This document shows, piece after piece, positions 23,091-33,569 of a stretch of 64,000 nucleotides of DNA. Origin of the DNA: Bathymodiolus brooksi (lineage: Eukaryota > Mollusca > Bivalvia > Mytilida > Modiolidae); contig OY804579.1 of NCBI GenBank assembly GCA_963680875.1, positions 26,645,804-26,709,803 on the forward strand. The letters run 5' to 3'. The position numbers were made by a program, and so were the translations under genes. Below the pieces are notes generated by a model. That model was not told where the DNA came from and did not search any database. It saw only the letters and a program-made list of their open reading frames with translations. Every line of letters begins with the position of its first letter. Positions within the stretch are counted from its first letter, which is position 1.

Positions 23091-26000
23091 TTAGTTCACC
23101 TGGACCAAAGGTCCATGTGAACTATTGCCATCACTTGGCGTCCGTCGTCTGTCGTCTGTCGTCTGTCGTCTGTAAACTTTTCACATTTCAAGCTTCTTCT
23201 CCGAAACCACTTGGCCGATTGGAACCGAACTTAGCAGGAATGTTCCTTGGATGGTCCTCTACAAAGTTACTGTTTTTCGTTCCAGTCGGATATTCAATAT
23301 GGCTGCCAGGGCCAATAATATGCTCTGATTGGCTGAAATTTCAAAGATCTTCTTCTCCGAAACTAATGAACTGACTGAACCCAAACTGTAAAGAAATGAT
23401 CATTGGAATGTCCTTTACCAAGTTACTGTTTTTTATGCCGATCGGAAATCCAAGATGGCCGCCATCGCAGGGCATAGATTAACATTGGACCCTATGGGAA
23501 AATGTTCAAATGCCTTCTTCTCAGAAACTACAAATATGATTAAAGCCAAACTGTACATGAATGTTCATTGGATGGTCCTCTACAATCTTAAGGTTTTTTG
23601 TTCCGATATGAAATTCAAAATGGCGGCTACGGCAGGACTTAGTTTAACATTGGACCCTATGGGGAAAATGTTTCAAAATGCTTCTTCTCTGAAACCACTT
23701 GGACAGTTGAAACCAAACTGCCCAGGAATGATCATTGGAAGGTCCTCTACAAATTTTCTGTTTTTTATGCCGGTCGGAAATCCAAGATGGCCGCCACCGC
23801 AGGACATAGATTAACATTGGACCCTATGGGAAAATGTTCAAATGCCTTCTTCTCAGAAACTGCAAATATGATTAAAGCCAAACTGTACATGAATGTTCAT
23901 TGGATGGTCCTCTACAATCTTAAGGTTTTTTGTTCCGATATGAAATTCAAAATGGCGGCTACGGCAGGACTTAGTTTAACATTGGACCCTATGGGAAAAA
24001 TGTTTCAAAATGCTTCTTCTCTGAAACCACTTGGACAGTTGAAACCAAACTGCCCAGGAATGATCATTGGAAGGTCCTCTACAAATTTTCTGTTTTTTAT
24101 GCCGGTCAGAAATCCAAGATGGCCGCCACCGCAGGACATAGATTAACATTGGACCCTATGGGAAAATGTTCAAATGCCTTCTTCTCAGAAACTACAAATA
24201 TTATTAAAGCCAAACTGTACATGAATGTTCATTGGATGGTCCTCTACAATCTTAAGGTTTTTTGTTCCGATATGAAATTCAAAATGGCGGCTACGGCAGG
24301 ACTTAGTTTAACATTGGACCCTATGGGAAAAATGTTTCAAAATGCTTCTTCTCTGAAACCACTTGGACAGTTGAAACCAAACTGCCCAGGAATGATCATT
24401 GGAAGGTCCTCTACAAATTTTCTGTTTTTTATGCCGATCGGAAATCCAAGATGGCCGCCACCGCAGGACATAGATTAACATTGGACCCTATGGGAAAATA
24501 TTCAAATGCCTTCTACTCAGAAACTACAAATATGATTAAAGCCAAACTGTACATGAATGTTCATTAGATGGTCCTCTACAAACTTTACGTTTTTTGTTCC
24601 GGTATGAAATTCAAAATGGCGGCTACGGCAGGACTTAGTTTAACATTGAACCCTATGGGAAAAATGTTTCAAAACGCTTCTTCTCTGAAACCACTTGGAT
24701 AATTGAAACCAAACTGCCTAGGAATGATCATTGGAAGGTCCTCTAGAAATTTTATGTTTTTTATGCCGATCGGAAATCCAAGATGGCCACCACCGCAATA
24801 CATAGATTAACATTGGACCCTATGGGAAAATGTTCAAATGCCTTCTTCTCAGAAACTACAAATATGATTAAAGCCAAACTGTACATGAATGTTCATTGGA
24901 TGGTCCTCTACAATCTTAAGGTTTTTTGTTCCGCTATGAAATTCAAAATGGCGGCTACGGCAGAACTTAGTTTAACATTGGACCCTATGGGAAAAATGTT
25001 TCAAAATGCTTCTTCTCTGAAACCACTTGGACAGTTGAAACCAAACTGCCCAGGAATGATCATTGGAAGGTCCTCTACAAATTTTCCGTTTTTTATGCCG
25101 GTCAGAAATCCAAGATGGCCGCCACCGCAGGACATAGATTAACATTGGACCCTATGGGAAAATATTCAAATGCCTTCTACTCAGAAACTACAAATATGAT
25201 TAAAGCCAAACTGTACATGAATGTTCATTAGATGGTCCTCTACAAACCTTACGTTTTTTGTTCTGGTATGAAATTCAAAATGGCGGCTACGGCAGGACTT
25301 AGTTTAACATTGGACCCTATGGGGAAAATGTTTCAAAACGCTTCTTCTCTGAAACCACTTGGATAATTGAAACCAAACTGCCTAGGAATGATCATTGGAA
25401 GGTCCTCTACAAATGTTATGTTTTTTATGCCAATCGGAAATCCAAGATGGCCACCACCGCAATACATAGATTAACATTGGACCCTATGGGAAAATGTTCA
25501 AATGCCTTCTTCTCAGAAACTACAAATATGATTAAAGCCAAACTGTACATGAATGTTCATTGGATGGTCCTCTACAATCTTTAGGTTTTTTGTTCCGATA
25601 TGAAATTCAAAATGGCGGCTACGGCAGGACTTAGTTTAACATTGGACCCTATGGGAAAAATGTTTCAAAATGCTTCTTCTCTGAAACCACTTGGACAGTT
25701 GAAACCAAACTGCCCAGGAATGATCATTGGAAGGTCCTCTACAAATTTTCTGTTTTTTATGCCGGTCGGAAATCCAAGATGGCCACCACCGCAGGACATA
25801 GATTAACATTGGACCCTATGGGAAAATATTCAAATGCCTTCTACTCAGAAACTACAAATATGATTAAAGCCAAACTGTACATGAATGTTCATTAGATGGT
25901 CCTCTACAAACTTTACGTTTTTTGTTCTGGTATGAAATTCAAAATGGCGGCTACGGCAGGACTTAGTTTAACATTGGACCCTATGGGAAAAATGTTTCAA

Positions 26001-29000
26001 AACGCTTCTTCTCTGAAACCACTTGGATAATTGAAACCAAACTGCCTAGGAATGATCATTGGAAGGTCCTCTACAAATTTTCTGTTTTTTATGCCGGTCG
26101 GAAATCCAAGATGGCCGCCACCGCAGGACATAGATTAACATTGGACCCTATGGGAAAATATTCAAATGCCTTCTACTCAGAAACTACAAATATGATTAAA
26201 GCCAAACTGTACATGAATGTTCATTAGATGGTCCTCTACAAACTTTACGTTTTTTGTTCTGGTATGAAATTCAAAATGGCGGCTACGGCAGGACTTAGTT
26301 TAACATTGGACCCTATGGGGAAAATGTTTCAAAACGCTTCTTCTCTGAAACCACTTGGATAATTGAAACCAAACTGCCTAGGAATGATCATTGGAAGGTC
26401 CTCTACAAATTTTATGTTTTTTATGCCAATCGGAAATCCAAGATGGCCACCACCGCAGGACATAGATTAACATTGGACCCTATGGGAAAATGTTCAAATG
26501 CCTTCTTCTCAGAAACTACAAATATGATTAAAGCCAAACTGTACATGAATGTTCATTGGATGGTCCTCTACAATCTTAAGGTTTTTTGTTCCGATATGAA
26601 ATTCAAAATGGCGGCTACGGCAGGACTTAGTTTAACATTGGACCCTATGGGAAAAATGTTTCAAAATGCTTCTTCTCTGAAACCACTAGAACAGTTGAAA
26701 CCAAACTGCCCAGGAATGATCATTGGAAGGTCCTCTACAAATTTAAGGTTTTTTATGCCGGTCGGAAATCCAAGATGGCCGCCACCGCAGGACAAAAAAA
26801 TAACATTGGACCCTATGGGAAAATATTCAAATGCCTTCTACTCAGAAACTACAAATATGATTAAAGCCAAACTGTACATGAATGTTCATTAGATGGTCCT
26901 CTACAAACTTTACGTTTTTTGTTCCGATATGAAATTCAAAATGGCGGCTACGGCAGGACTTAGTTTAACATTGGACCCTATGGGAAAAATGTTTCAAAAC
27001 GCTTCTTCTCTGAAACCACTTGGATAATTGAAACCAAACTGCCCAGGAATGATCATTGGAAGGTCCTCTACAAAGTTTCTGTTTTTTTATGCCGATCGGA
27101 AATTCAAGATGGCCGCCACCGCAGGACATAGATTAACATTGGACCCTATGGGAAAATGTTCAAATGCCTTCTTCTCAGAAACTACAAATATGATTAAAGC
27201 CAAACTGTACATGAATGTTCATTGGATGGTCCTCTACAAACTTTGCGTTTTTTGTTCCGATATAAAATTCAAAATGGCGGCTACGGCAGGACTTAGTTTA
27301 ACATTGGACCCTATGGGAAAAATGTTTCAAAACGCTTCTTCTCTGAAACCACTTGGATAATTGAAACCAAACTGCCCAGGAATGATCATTGGAAGGTCCT
27401 CTACAAAGTTTCTGTTTTTTATGTCGGTCGGAAATCCAAGATGGCCACCACCGCAGGACATAGATTAACATTGGACCCTATGGGAAAATGTTCAAATGCC
27501 TTCTTCTCAGAAACTACAAATATGATTAAAGCCAAACTGTACATGAATGTTCATTGGATGGTCCTCTACAAACTTTGCGTTTTTTGTTCCGATATAAAAT
27601 TCAAAATGGCGGCTACGGCAGGACTTAGTTTAACATTGGACCCTATGAGGAAAATGTTTCAAAACGCTTCTTCTCTGAAACCACTTGGATAATTGAAACC
27701 AAACTGCCCAGGAATGATCATTGGAAGGTCCTCTACAAGGTGTGTGTTTTTTATGCCGATCGGAAATCCAAGATGGCCACCACCGCAGGACATAGATTAA
27801 CATTGGACCCTATGGGAAAATGTTCAAATGCCTTCTTCTCAGAAACTACAAATATGATTAAAGCCAAACTGTACAAGAATGTTCATTGGATGGTCCTCTA
27901 CAAACTTTACGTTTTTTGTTCCGATATGAAATTCAAAATGGCGGCTACGGCAGGACTTAGTTTAACATTGGACCCTATGGGGGAAATGTTTGAAAACGCT
28001 TCTTTTCTGAAACCACTAGAACAGTTGAAACCAAACTGCCCAGGAATGATCATTGGAAGGTCCTCTACAAATTTTATGTTTTTTATGCCGATCGGAAATC
28101 CAAGATGGCCGCCACCACAATACATAGATTAACATTGGACCCTATGGGAAAATGTTCAAATGCCTTCTTCTCAGAAACTACAAATATGATTAAAGCCAAA
28201 CTGTACATGAATGTTCATTGGATGGTCCTCTACAAACTTTACGTTTTTTGTTCTGGTATGAAATTCAAAATGGCGGCTACGGCAGGACTTAGTTTAACAT
28301 TGGACCCTATGGGAAAAATGTTTCAAAACGCTTCTTCTCTGAAACCACTTGGACAATTGAATCCAAACTGCCCAGGAATGATCATTGGAAGGTCCTCTAC
28401 AAAGTTTCTGTTTTTTTATGCCGATCGAAAATTCAAGATGGCCACCACCGCAGGACATAGATTAACATTGGACCCTATCGGAAAATGTTCAAATGCCTTC
28501 TTCTCAGAAACTACAAATATGATTAAAGCCAAACTGTCCATATGTGTGTACATTGGATGGTCCTCTACAAACTTTACGTTTTTTGTTCCGATATGAAATT
28601 CAAAATGGCGGCTACGGCAGGACTTAGTTTAACATTGGACCCTATGGGAAAAATGTTTCAAAACGCTTCTTCTCTGAAACCACTTGGATAATTGAAACCA
28701 AACTGCCCAGGAATGATCATTGGAAGGTCCTCTACAAGGTGTGTGTTTTTTATGCCGATCGGAAATCCAAGATGGCCACCACCGCAGGACATAGATTAAC
28801 ATTGGACCCTATGGGAAAATGTTCAAATGCCTTCTTCTCAGAAACTACAAATATGATTAAAGCCAAACTGTACATGAATGTTCATTGAATGGTCCTCTAC
28901 AAAATGTACGTTTTTTATTCTGATATGAAATTCAAAATGGCGGCTACGGCAGGACTTAGTTTAACATTGGACCCTATGGGAAAAATGTTTCAAAATGTTT

Positions 29001-29340
29001 CTTCTCTGAAACCACTTGGACAGTTGAAACCAAACTGCCCAGGAATGATCATTGGAAGGTCCTGTTTTTTATGCCGATCGGAAATCCAAGATGGCTGCCA
29101 CCACAGGTCATAGTATTAACACAGAACCATTTGGGGAAAATACAGAAATATATTCTTCTCTGAAGCTATTGCACTGATTGAACCTAAACTGTGCATCAAT
29201 CATTGGAAGGTCCTTTACAAACTTTGTGTTTTTTATGTTGATCGTAATTCCAAGATGACGCAGGACATAGTTTTTACATAGGACCAATTGTTTTTTTTTA
29301 TTACCAGGTGAACGATACAGGCTCTTGAGAGCCTCTGGTT
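23091..29340 (+). mobile_element. HLE copy, complete, 6.25 kb, inserted in LINE ORF2
   Basis: The 5' end TTAGTTCACCTGGACC-AAA-GGTCCATGTGAACT (one mismatch) is followed by four GTCGTCT repeats. Two introductory monomers come next, then from about 23452 to 29095 some 17 copies of a 332-bp unit made of two ~166-bp monomers. One carries CCAAGATGGCCGCCACCGC, the other TTCAAAATGGCGGCTACGG. Two 332-bp variants (ATTGGATGG/AATCTTAAGG and ATTAGATGG/AAACTTTACG) alternate in the middle, giving a 664-bp super-period. The 3' end has CCAGGTGAACGATACA, the hairpin GGCTCT-TG-AGAGCC (29320-29333) and TCTGGTT. Repeated open frames of ~119 codons starting at ATGGCCGCC are repeat translations; I do not call them genes. 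LINE coding sequence resumes on both sides. Confidence 0.92.
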
Positions 29341-31456
29341 TTAGATGTATTAATTTGCAGACCTGAAGCTTTATAAAAGTTTTCAAAACAAATCAGGGTC
29401 TCCCTAAGTGATGTCTGTTATTTTGGGATTTGATTTAATTTGTAGGGAAAGCAACTCAACACCAATAATAAATAAATAGGGAGATAGTGGATCGCCTTGA
29501 CGACAGCCTCTTTCCAGATTGAAAAAGTTTGATATATGTCCATTATTTATCACACAACTTTTAGAGTCTACATAAAAAGTTTCAAACCATTTGCAAATAG
29601 AAGGACCAAAATTAAAACTATTTAAAGCTTTCTGTAAAAATTTCCATTCAATAGAATCAAAAGCTTTTTCGAAATCAACTAATAATAATAACCCATCCAT
29701 ATCATTTTCTTCTAAATAGTGCATTAAGTCATAGAGAAGACGAGTATTTTCACCCATGAATCTGTCTTTCATAAAACCTTTTTGAGTATCACTAATAATA
29801 CCACCTAAAACTTGTTTAAATCTATTTGCAATTGCTGCAGAAGCTATTTTTAAATCTGTATTTAGTAAACTGATTGGACGCCAGTTGCTCATATATCGCC
29901 TATCTTTATTCTCCTTAGGAATACAAGTAATAACTCCTTGAGTCTGAAATTGAGAGAAATGGCCTGTTTCATAGCCAAAATATAATGACCGAAAAACAAA
30001 AGCACCAATATCGTTCCAAAAGAATTTATAGAAATCTACTGTGAAACCATCTGACCCAGGACTTTTGCCATTTTTCATTAATTTAAGAGATTCACCACAT
30101 TCCTTGAATGATAAATTCCCCTCCAAAGAGTTTTTTTGTTCATCACTTAATTTGACATCATGCTGGAAGAAAAAATCATTATCTACACATAAATGATTGG
30201 ATGAATACAATTTCCTGTAATATTGTTCCTGTTCAAATAGAATTTTTTATTGTTCTGAAATATGATTACCTTTTTCATTGATAAGTTCAGAAATGGTTTT
30301 GTTGATAGAGGACTTTTTTTCTAATTTACAAAAATATTCAGAGCATCTTTCCCCATTCTCATGCCAATTGGCCTGAGATCGAAGAAGTAAACCCTCTACT
30401 ATATCCTGCCTCCGATTTTCTAATTCCCCCTTTTTCTGATTCAAAGATGCCTGAATAAACTCAGTAGGATTCAAATTCATTTGATTTTCTAAATTTGTAT
30501 GTCATTCTCAAGTTTTAATGTTTTTTCCTTTTCATCTCGAGATTTTCTTATACTGTAGGTTATGGAAACACTTCTGATTTTCATTTTCAATATTTCAAAA
30601 AACACCTGATCATTACATAATAATTCAACATGAAGAAAATCATCAATATTTCCAACTGAATAGTATTCAGATAATGTATCTCTAATGCATGTTTTAACTA
30701 TATCAATATAATTTGAGTCCCTCAATAATTGGGAATTAAATTTCCAGTAGCCCTTTCCCCGATTAGCAGGAGAGGCAGAAAAACTAAAAACAATGGCAGA
30801 GTGGTCAGTTCTATAGCCTGGAATTATTTTGGTATACTCCATGAGAGAAAAAATATCTTCTGAGACAAGAAAGTAATCAATTCTGCTTTGTTTAATAGGA
30901 GAGGTTTGATGCCATTATCTAATAATTCAAATGTTTCTTTAAGTTTCTCTATTTTCTTACGTGCACTTTGGTTTCTGTCATGTATTACATTATAAGTATC
31001 ATCAGATTTATTCTGTACTACATTCCAGTCACCACAAAATAAAAAACTAGTATTAGCAAATCCTGCAGACTTTTGCAGTATTTCAGTAAACAATTCAGGT
31101 TTGTCAGTGTTGTAACCATATAAACAAACTAGTGTTAAACGTTGTTCATAAACAGTTAAATCTAAAATAATATAGCGACCATTCTGATCTAATATAGAAT
31201 CATTAACCTTAAAATCAAAACCATTTCTGAACATAACACTTACTCCGGCACTTTTACTATCACCATGACTAAAAAAACATTTACTACCCCATTCGTCCTC
31301 CCATTTGACTGCTACATCTTTGGTACTATGTGTCTCCTGAAAACAAACTATGGAGATTTTCTTTGCCTTGACCCAATTAAATACATCTGACCTCTTTTTA
31401 GTATTTGAAAAAAGACCCCTTACATTCATAGACAAAATTTGTATATGGTTATTCAT
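29341..31456 (-). pseudogene. LINE ORF2, N-terminal part: EEP endonuclease and reverse transcriptase
   Basis: The ATG at 31456 begins MNNHIQILSMNVRGLFSNTK. The AP-type endonuclease shows MNVRGL (Asn), CFQETHS (Glu), LVCLYGYN, FLFCGDWNVVQ and, after a one-base frameshift near 30910, SRIDYFLVSEDIF and YRTDHSAIVF (Asp-His). A second frameshift lies near 30485 and an in-frame TAA near 30249. The RT domain shows GKSPGSDGFTVDFYKFFW, QKGFMKDRFMGENTRLL, LLLLVDFEKAFDSIEWKFLQ (motif A) and ERGCRQGDPLSPYLFI (motif B). It passes from NPKITDIT directly to SLRETLICFENFYKASGLQI in another frame, so the YADD-containing motif C is deleted. The HLE copy follows after INTSK. Confidence 0.9.
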
Positions 31457-32189
31457 TATGTTATATTAACATGTTGATATACCAATAGGAGCAAGTTACA
31501 AGTCAATACAACCAAGAACACAGATACACAAACCATACCACTACACTCATTCATACACTTAAGATAGCACATTTTATACATGTAAATAATTGAAACACGA
31601 GGGCAGTCAATCTGATATTTTACATATACATTTGAAAAAAAGAAAATTAGCACTGATTTTTAAAACCAAAACAAAAAAAAGAGAGTTATACATTTTGTAA
31701 ATTCATAGTTTTAAAGTATTTATTTAATCTTACATAGAATTAATAAATTACTAATAAATGAAAATATCCAATATTAAAAAATAAACCGTTTTGAAAGGTT
31801 TCATTTGACGATTAGATATTTTTAGGGTACAGCACAAAATTTAAGAGATTCATTGATTGGTAATATGATTTGAGTTATCTCCCTTTGGCTATAAAAATGA
31901 TAACTGTAATTTACAGGTACATGTATTACAATTTTATGCTCACAATATTTGTATTGTATATAATATAAAAGAAGTGGATTTGAAAATGGTTAATTTTGAT
32001 GATCATTTAGTGTGTTAACAATAAAAGATATTTTACTAATTTAACTTATCACCCTTTTTTACATTCATAAACAACAAAATTATATAATTGAAAAAAAAAA
32101 AAAAAAAATGTAAATAAACTTACTGTTTATTGAATAAAAGTTTACTGTATTCCTTTATAGTACATATAAATCCAGAGCAAATGGCTAAT
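31457..32189. other. LINE inter-ORF spacer
   Basis: AT-rich and non-coding on both strands as far as I can tell, including an A run near 32090-32108. Its length (~730 bp) is large for an L1-type inter-ORF region. Nothing else is seen. Confidence 0.6.
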
Positions 32190-33137
32190 TTAGTGTCTTT
32201 TTGCAATTTTGTTGTTGATGTCATCAAAAATATCAAATTTTATTCTCTTTTCGTCAAAAGTTTTACCATACACAGAACAATTAAAGTACCAGGCACTTTC
32301 AAGTTCTTTACAATTTCTCAGTCTTGTTATAAGTCCCATATTGTGTTTTGTAACATCGTCTACCAGTCTTACAGTCTCTTTCTTTGGCAAGTTCTTTTTT
32401 GCCCTCATAATCCTGTATTTCACTTCAGAATTGACTAATTTCACAATTACAGGTCTTGCTTCACCGATCTTCCCTGGTATCCTATGTATAGCCTGGATCT
32501 CTGATGAATCAACTTTTACATTTAGTTTGTCCTTTACAATATCCTTGACAAATATATCTCTTATTTTTTCGTCTTTATTCTCAGGATAGTTCATGATTTT
32601 GATGTTAAATTTCCTGGAGTATTGCTGGTTACAATTAGACATTTGTAGTGCCTCTTTTGATATGATTTCGTTATCAGCTACCTGTTTCTGAATCTCACTC
32701 ATTTTTTTTCTTTGTCCAGCTATTTGTTCTCTCAACTCCTCATTCTCCTTAGTTAAATTTTCAATAGCCTTTGTCTGTTTGTTTGACTTTTCACTAATTT
32801 TTTCGTTTATTTCTTTCTTGAAGCTATCAAGTAATTTGGTGACAATTGAAGTGACTACAGTTTCTAAATCACTTTTCTTTACAATGTCAGCAAGAGATTT
32901 GTCAAGATCTGTTTTTGTAACAACACCCTCCAGGCTATCCTTGATAATGTCCAGATCATTTTGGAAATTTGTCAATTCAATTGTCAAATCTGAACTACTA
33001 TCCATTGAAACTTCTATATTAGGCCTTTTAGGAGTTTTCTTCTTTTGTTTTTCATTTCCATTTTTTGCTGCAAGCAGTGTTTGTACAGTTTGAACAGGTT
33101 TTGGTTTCTCACTACTTTTATCACTATTCCCAGGCAT
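32190..33137 (-). CDS. LINE ORF1 protein (L1 ORF1p-like: coiled coil, RRM-like domain)
   Basis: Open frame of 315 codons from the ATG at 33137 (MPGNSDKSSEKP). An upstream in-frame non-ATG start at 33170 is less likely. The first ~50 residues are basic and disordered. Residues ~60-165 are a heptad-rich coiled coil (DLDKSLADIVKKSDLETVV; NLTKENEELREQIAGQRKKM). Next comes an RRM-like part, YSRKFNIKIMNYPENKDEKI and VDSSEIQAIHRIPGK, then ARPVIVKLVNSEVKYRIMRA, and a basic C-terminal domain. This is the layout of L1/Tx1 ORF1 proteins, which trimerise and bind the element RNA. Unlike ORF2 it is intact in this copy. Confidence 0.88.
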   Translation of the reverse strand: MPGNSDKSSEKPKPVQTVQTLLAAKNGNEKQKKKTPKRPNIEVSMDSSSDLTIELTNFQNDLDIIKDSLEGVVTKTDLDKSLADIVKKSDLETVVTSIVTKLLDSFKKEINEKISEKSNKQTKAIENLTKENEELREQIAGQRKKMSEIQKQVADNEIISKEALQMSNCNQQYSRKFNIKIMNYPENKDEKIRDIFVKDIVKDKLNVKVDSSEIQAIHRIPGKIGEARPVIVKLVNSEVKYRIMRAKKNLPKKETVRLVDDVTKHNMGLITRLRNCKELESAWYFNCSVYGKTFDEKRIKFDIFDDINNKIAKRH

Positions 33138-33399
33138 GTTATATATGTTGTTAGTTATAATCCAATCCAAATTGTAAAGTGTTTGTAGATTGTAACTGAG
33201 TTCTGTTCACAAGACAAAGGTTAAATATATTTCCATCAAATTTAAGAATTTAAAGTTCAAATATTTAACATAAAGTTTCCATAACTTGTAGATAATAATG
33301 TCCTGAGCATGTAGATATGAATAATTTTCTTAATTTCATTCCATAACACAGTGAAATTATCAGAAAACTGCAGAGCAAAAACTCAGGTGACTAGCTTGT

Positions 33400-33409
33400 C
33401 GGCCATCTT
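33400..33409 (-). promoter_or_regulatory. YY1-like AAGATGGCCG motif at the LINE 5' end
   Basis: On the minus strand AAGATGGCCG lies 14 to 23 bases from the LINE 5' end fixed by the direct repeat. In human L1 an AAGATGGCCG site near the 5' end binds YY1 and sets the transcription start. The sequence and position match, but binding here is inference. Confidence 0.45.
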
Positions 33410-33422
33410 AAATCCTTCTTTT

Positions 33423-33569
33423 CCAAAATGCCACGTAATAAAAAAAAGCAAGATTTTCATTTTACAACTTTAAAGAAGTTCAAAATAATAAAGTTAACAA
33501 ACTTGTGATATGCGAGCGTCAGCGAGCTCTTTATGGTCTAAAATGTGTACTTAGGATTTTTTGACAAAC
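33423..33569. repeat. 147-bp direct repeat flanking the LINE, right copy (target-site duplication)
   Basis: Partner of 21044-21190 with two mismatches and no gaps. Beyond it the original locus continues ATGGCTGGACATATTGACGA. Neither copy encodes a recognisable protein. Confidence 0.88.

Larger units (their letters stand above)
21191..33422 (-). mobile_element. L1/Tx1-like LINE, full length, inactive, split by a 6.25 kb HLE copy
   Basis: Read on the minus strand: 5' end at 33422 (AAAAGAAGGATTTAAGATGG), 5' UTR, ORF1 (33137-32190), a long inter-ORF spacer, ORF2 with endonuclease, reverse transcriptase and C-terminal zinc knuckle (31456-21485, interrupted), 3' UTR, and a poly-A tail that appears as T runs at 21191-21235. 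Subtracting the HLE copy leaves about 6 kb, a normal size for an L1-type element. A 147-bp direct repeat brackets it. ORF2 has frameshifts, a nonsense codon and lacks the YADD box, so the copy cannot move itself. It lies antisense to DAGL in the large intron. Confidence 0.88.

Noticed and set aside
23455..28596. Many + strand frames of 80-163 codons beginning MAATAGHRLTLDPMGK
   Set aside because: They are translations of the 332-bp tandem units, all equivalent, with ends set by the frame offset of the repeat. No domain or codon signal supports real proteins; kept only as a finding.
32209..33093. Serine- and phenylalanine-rich + strand frames
   Set aside because: Shadows of the intact LINE ORF1 on the opposite strand.
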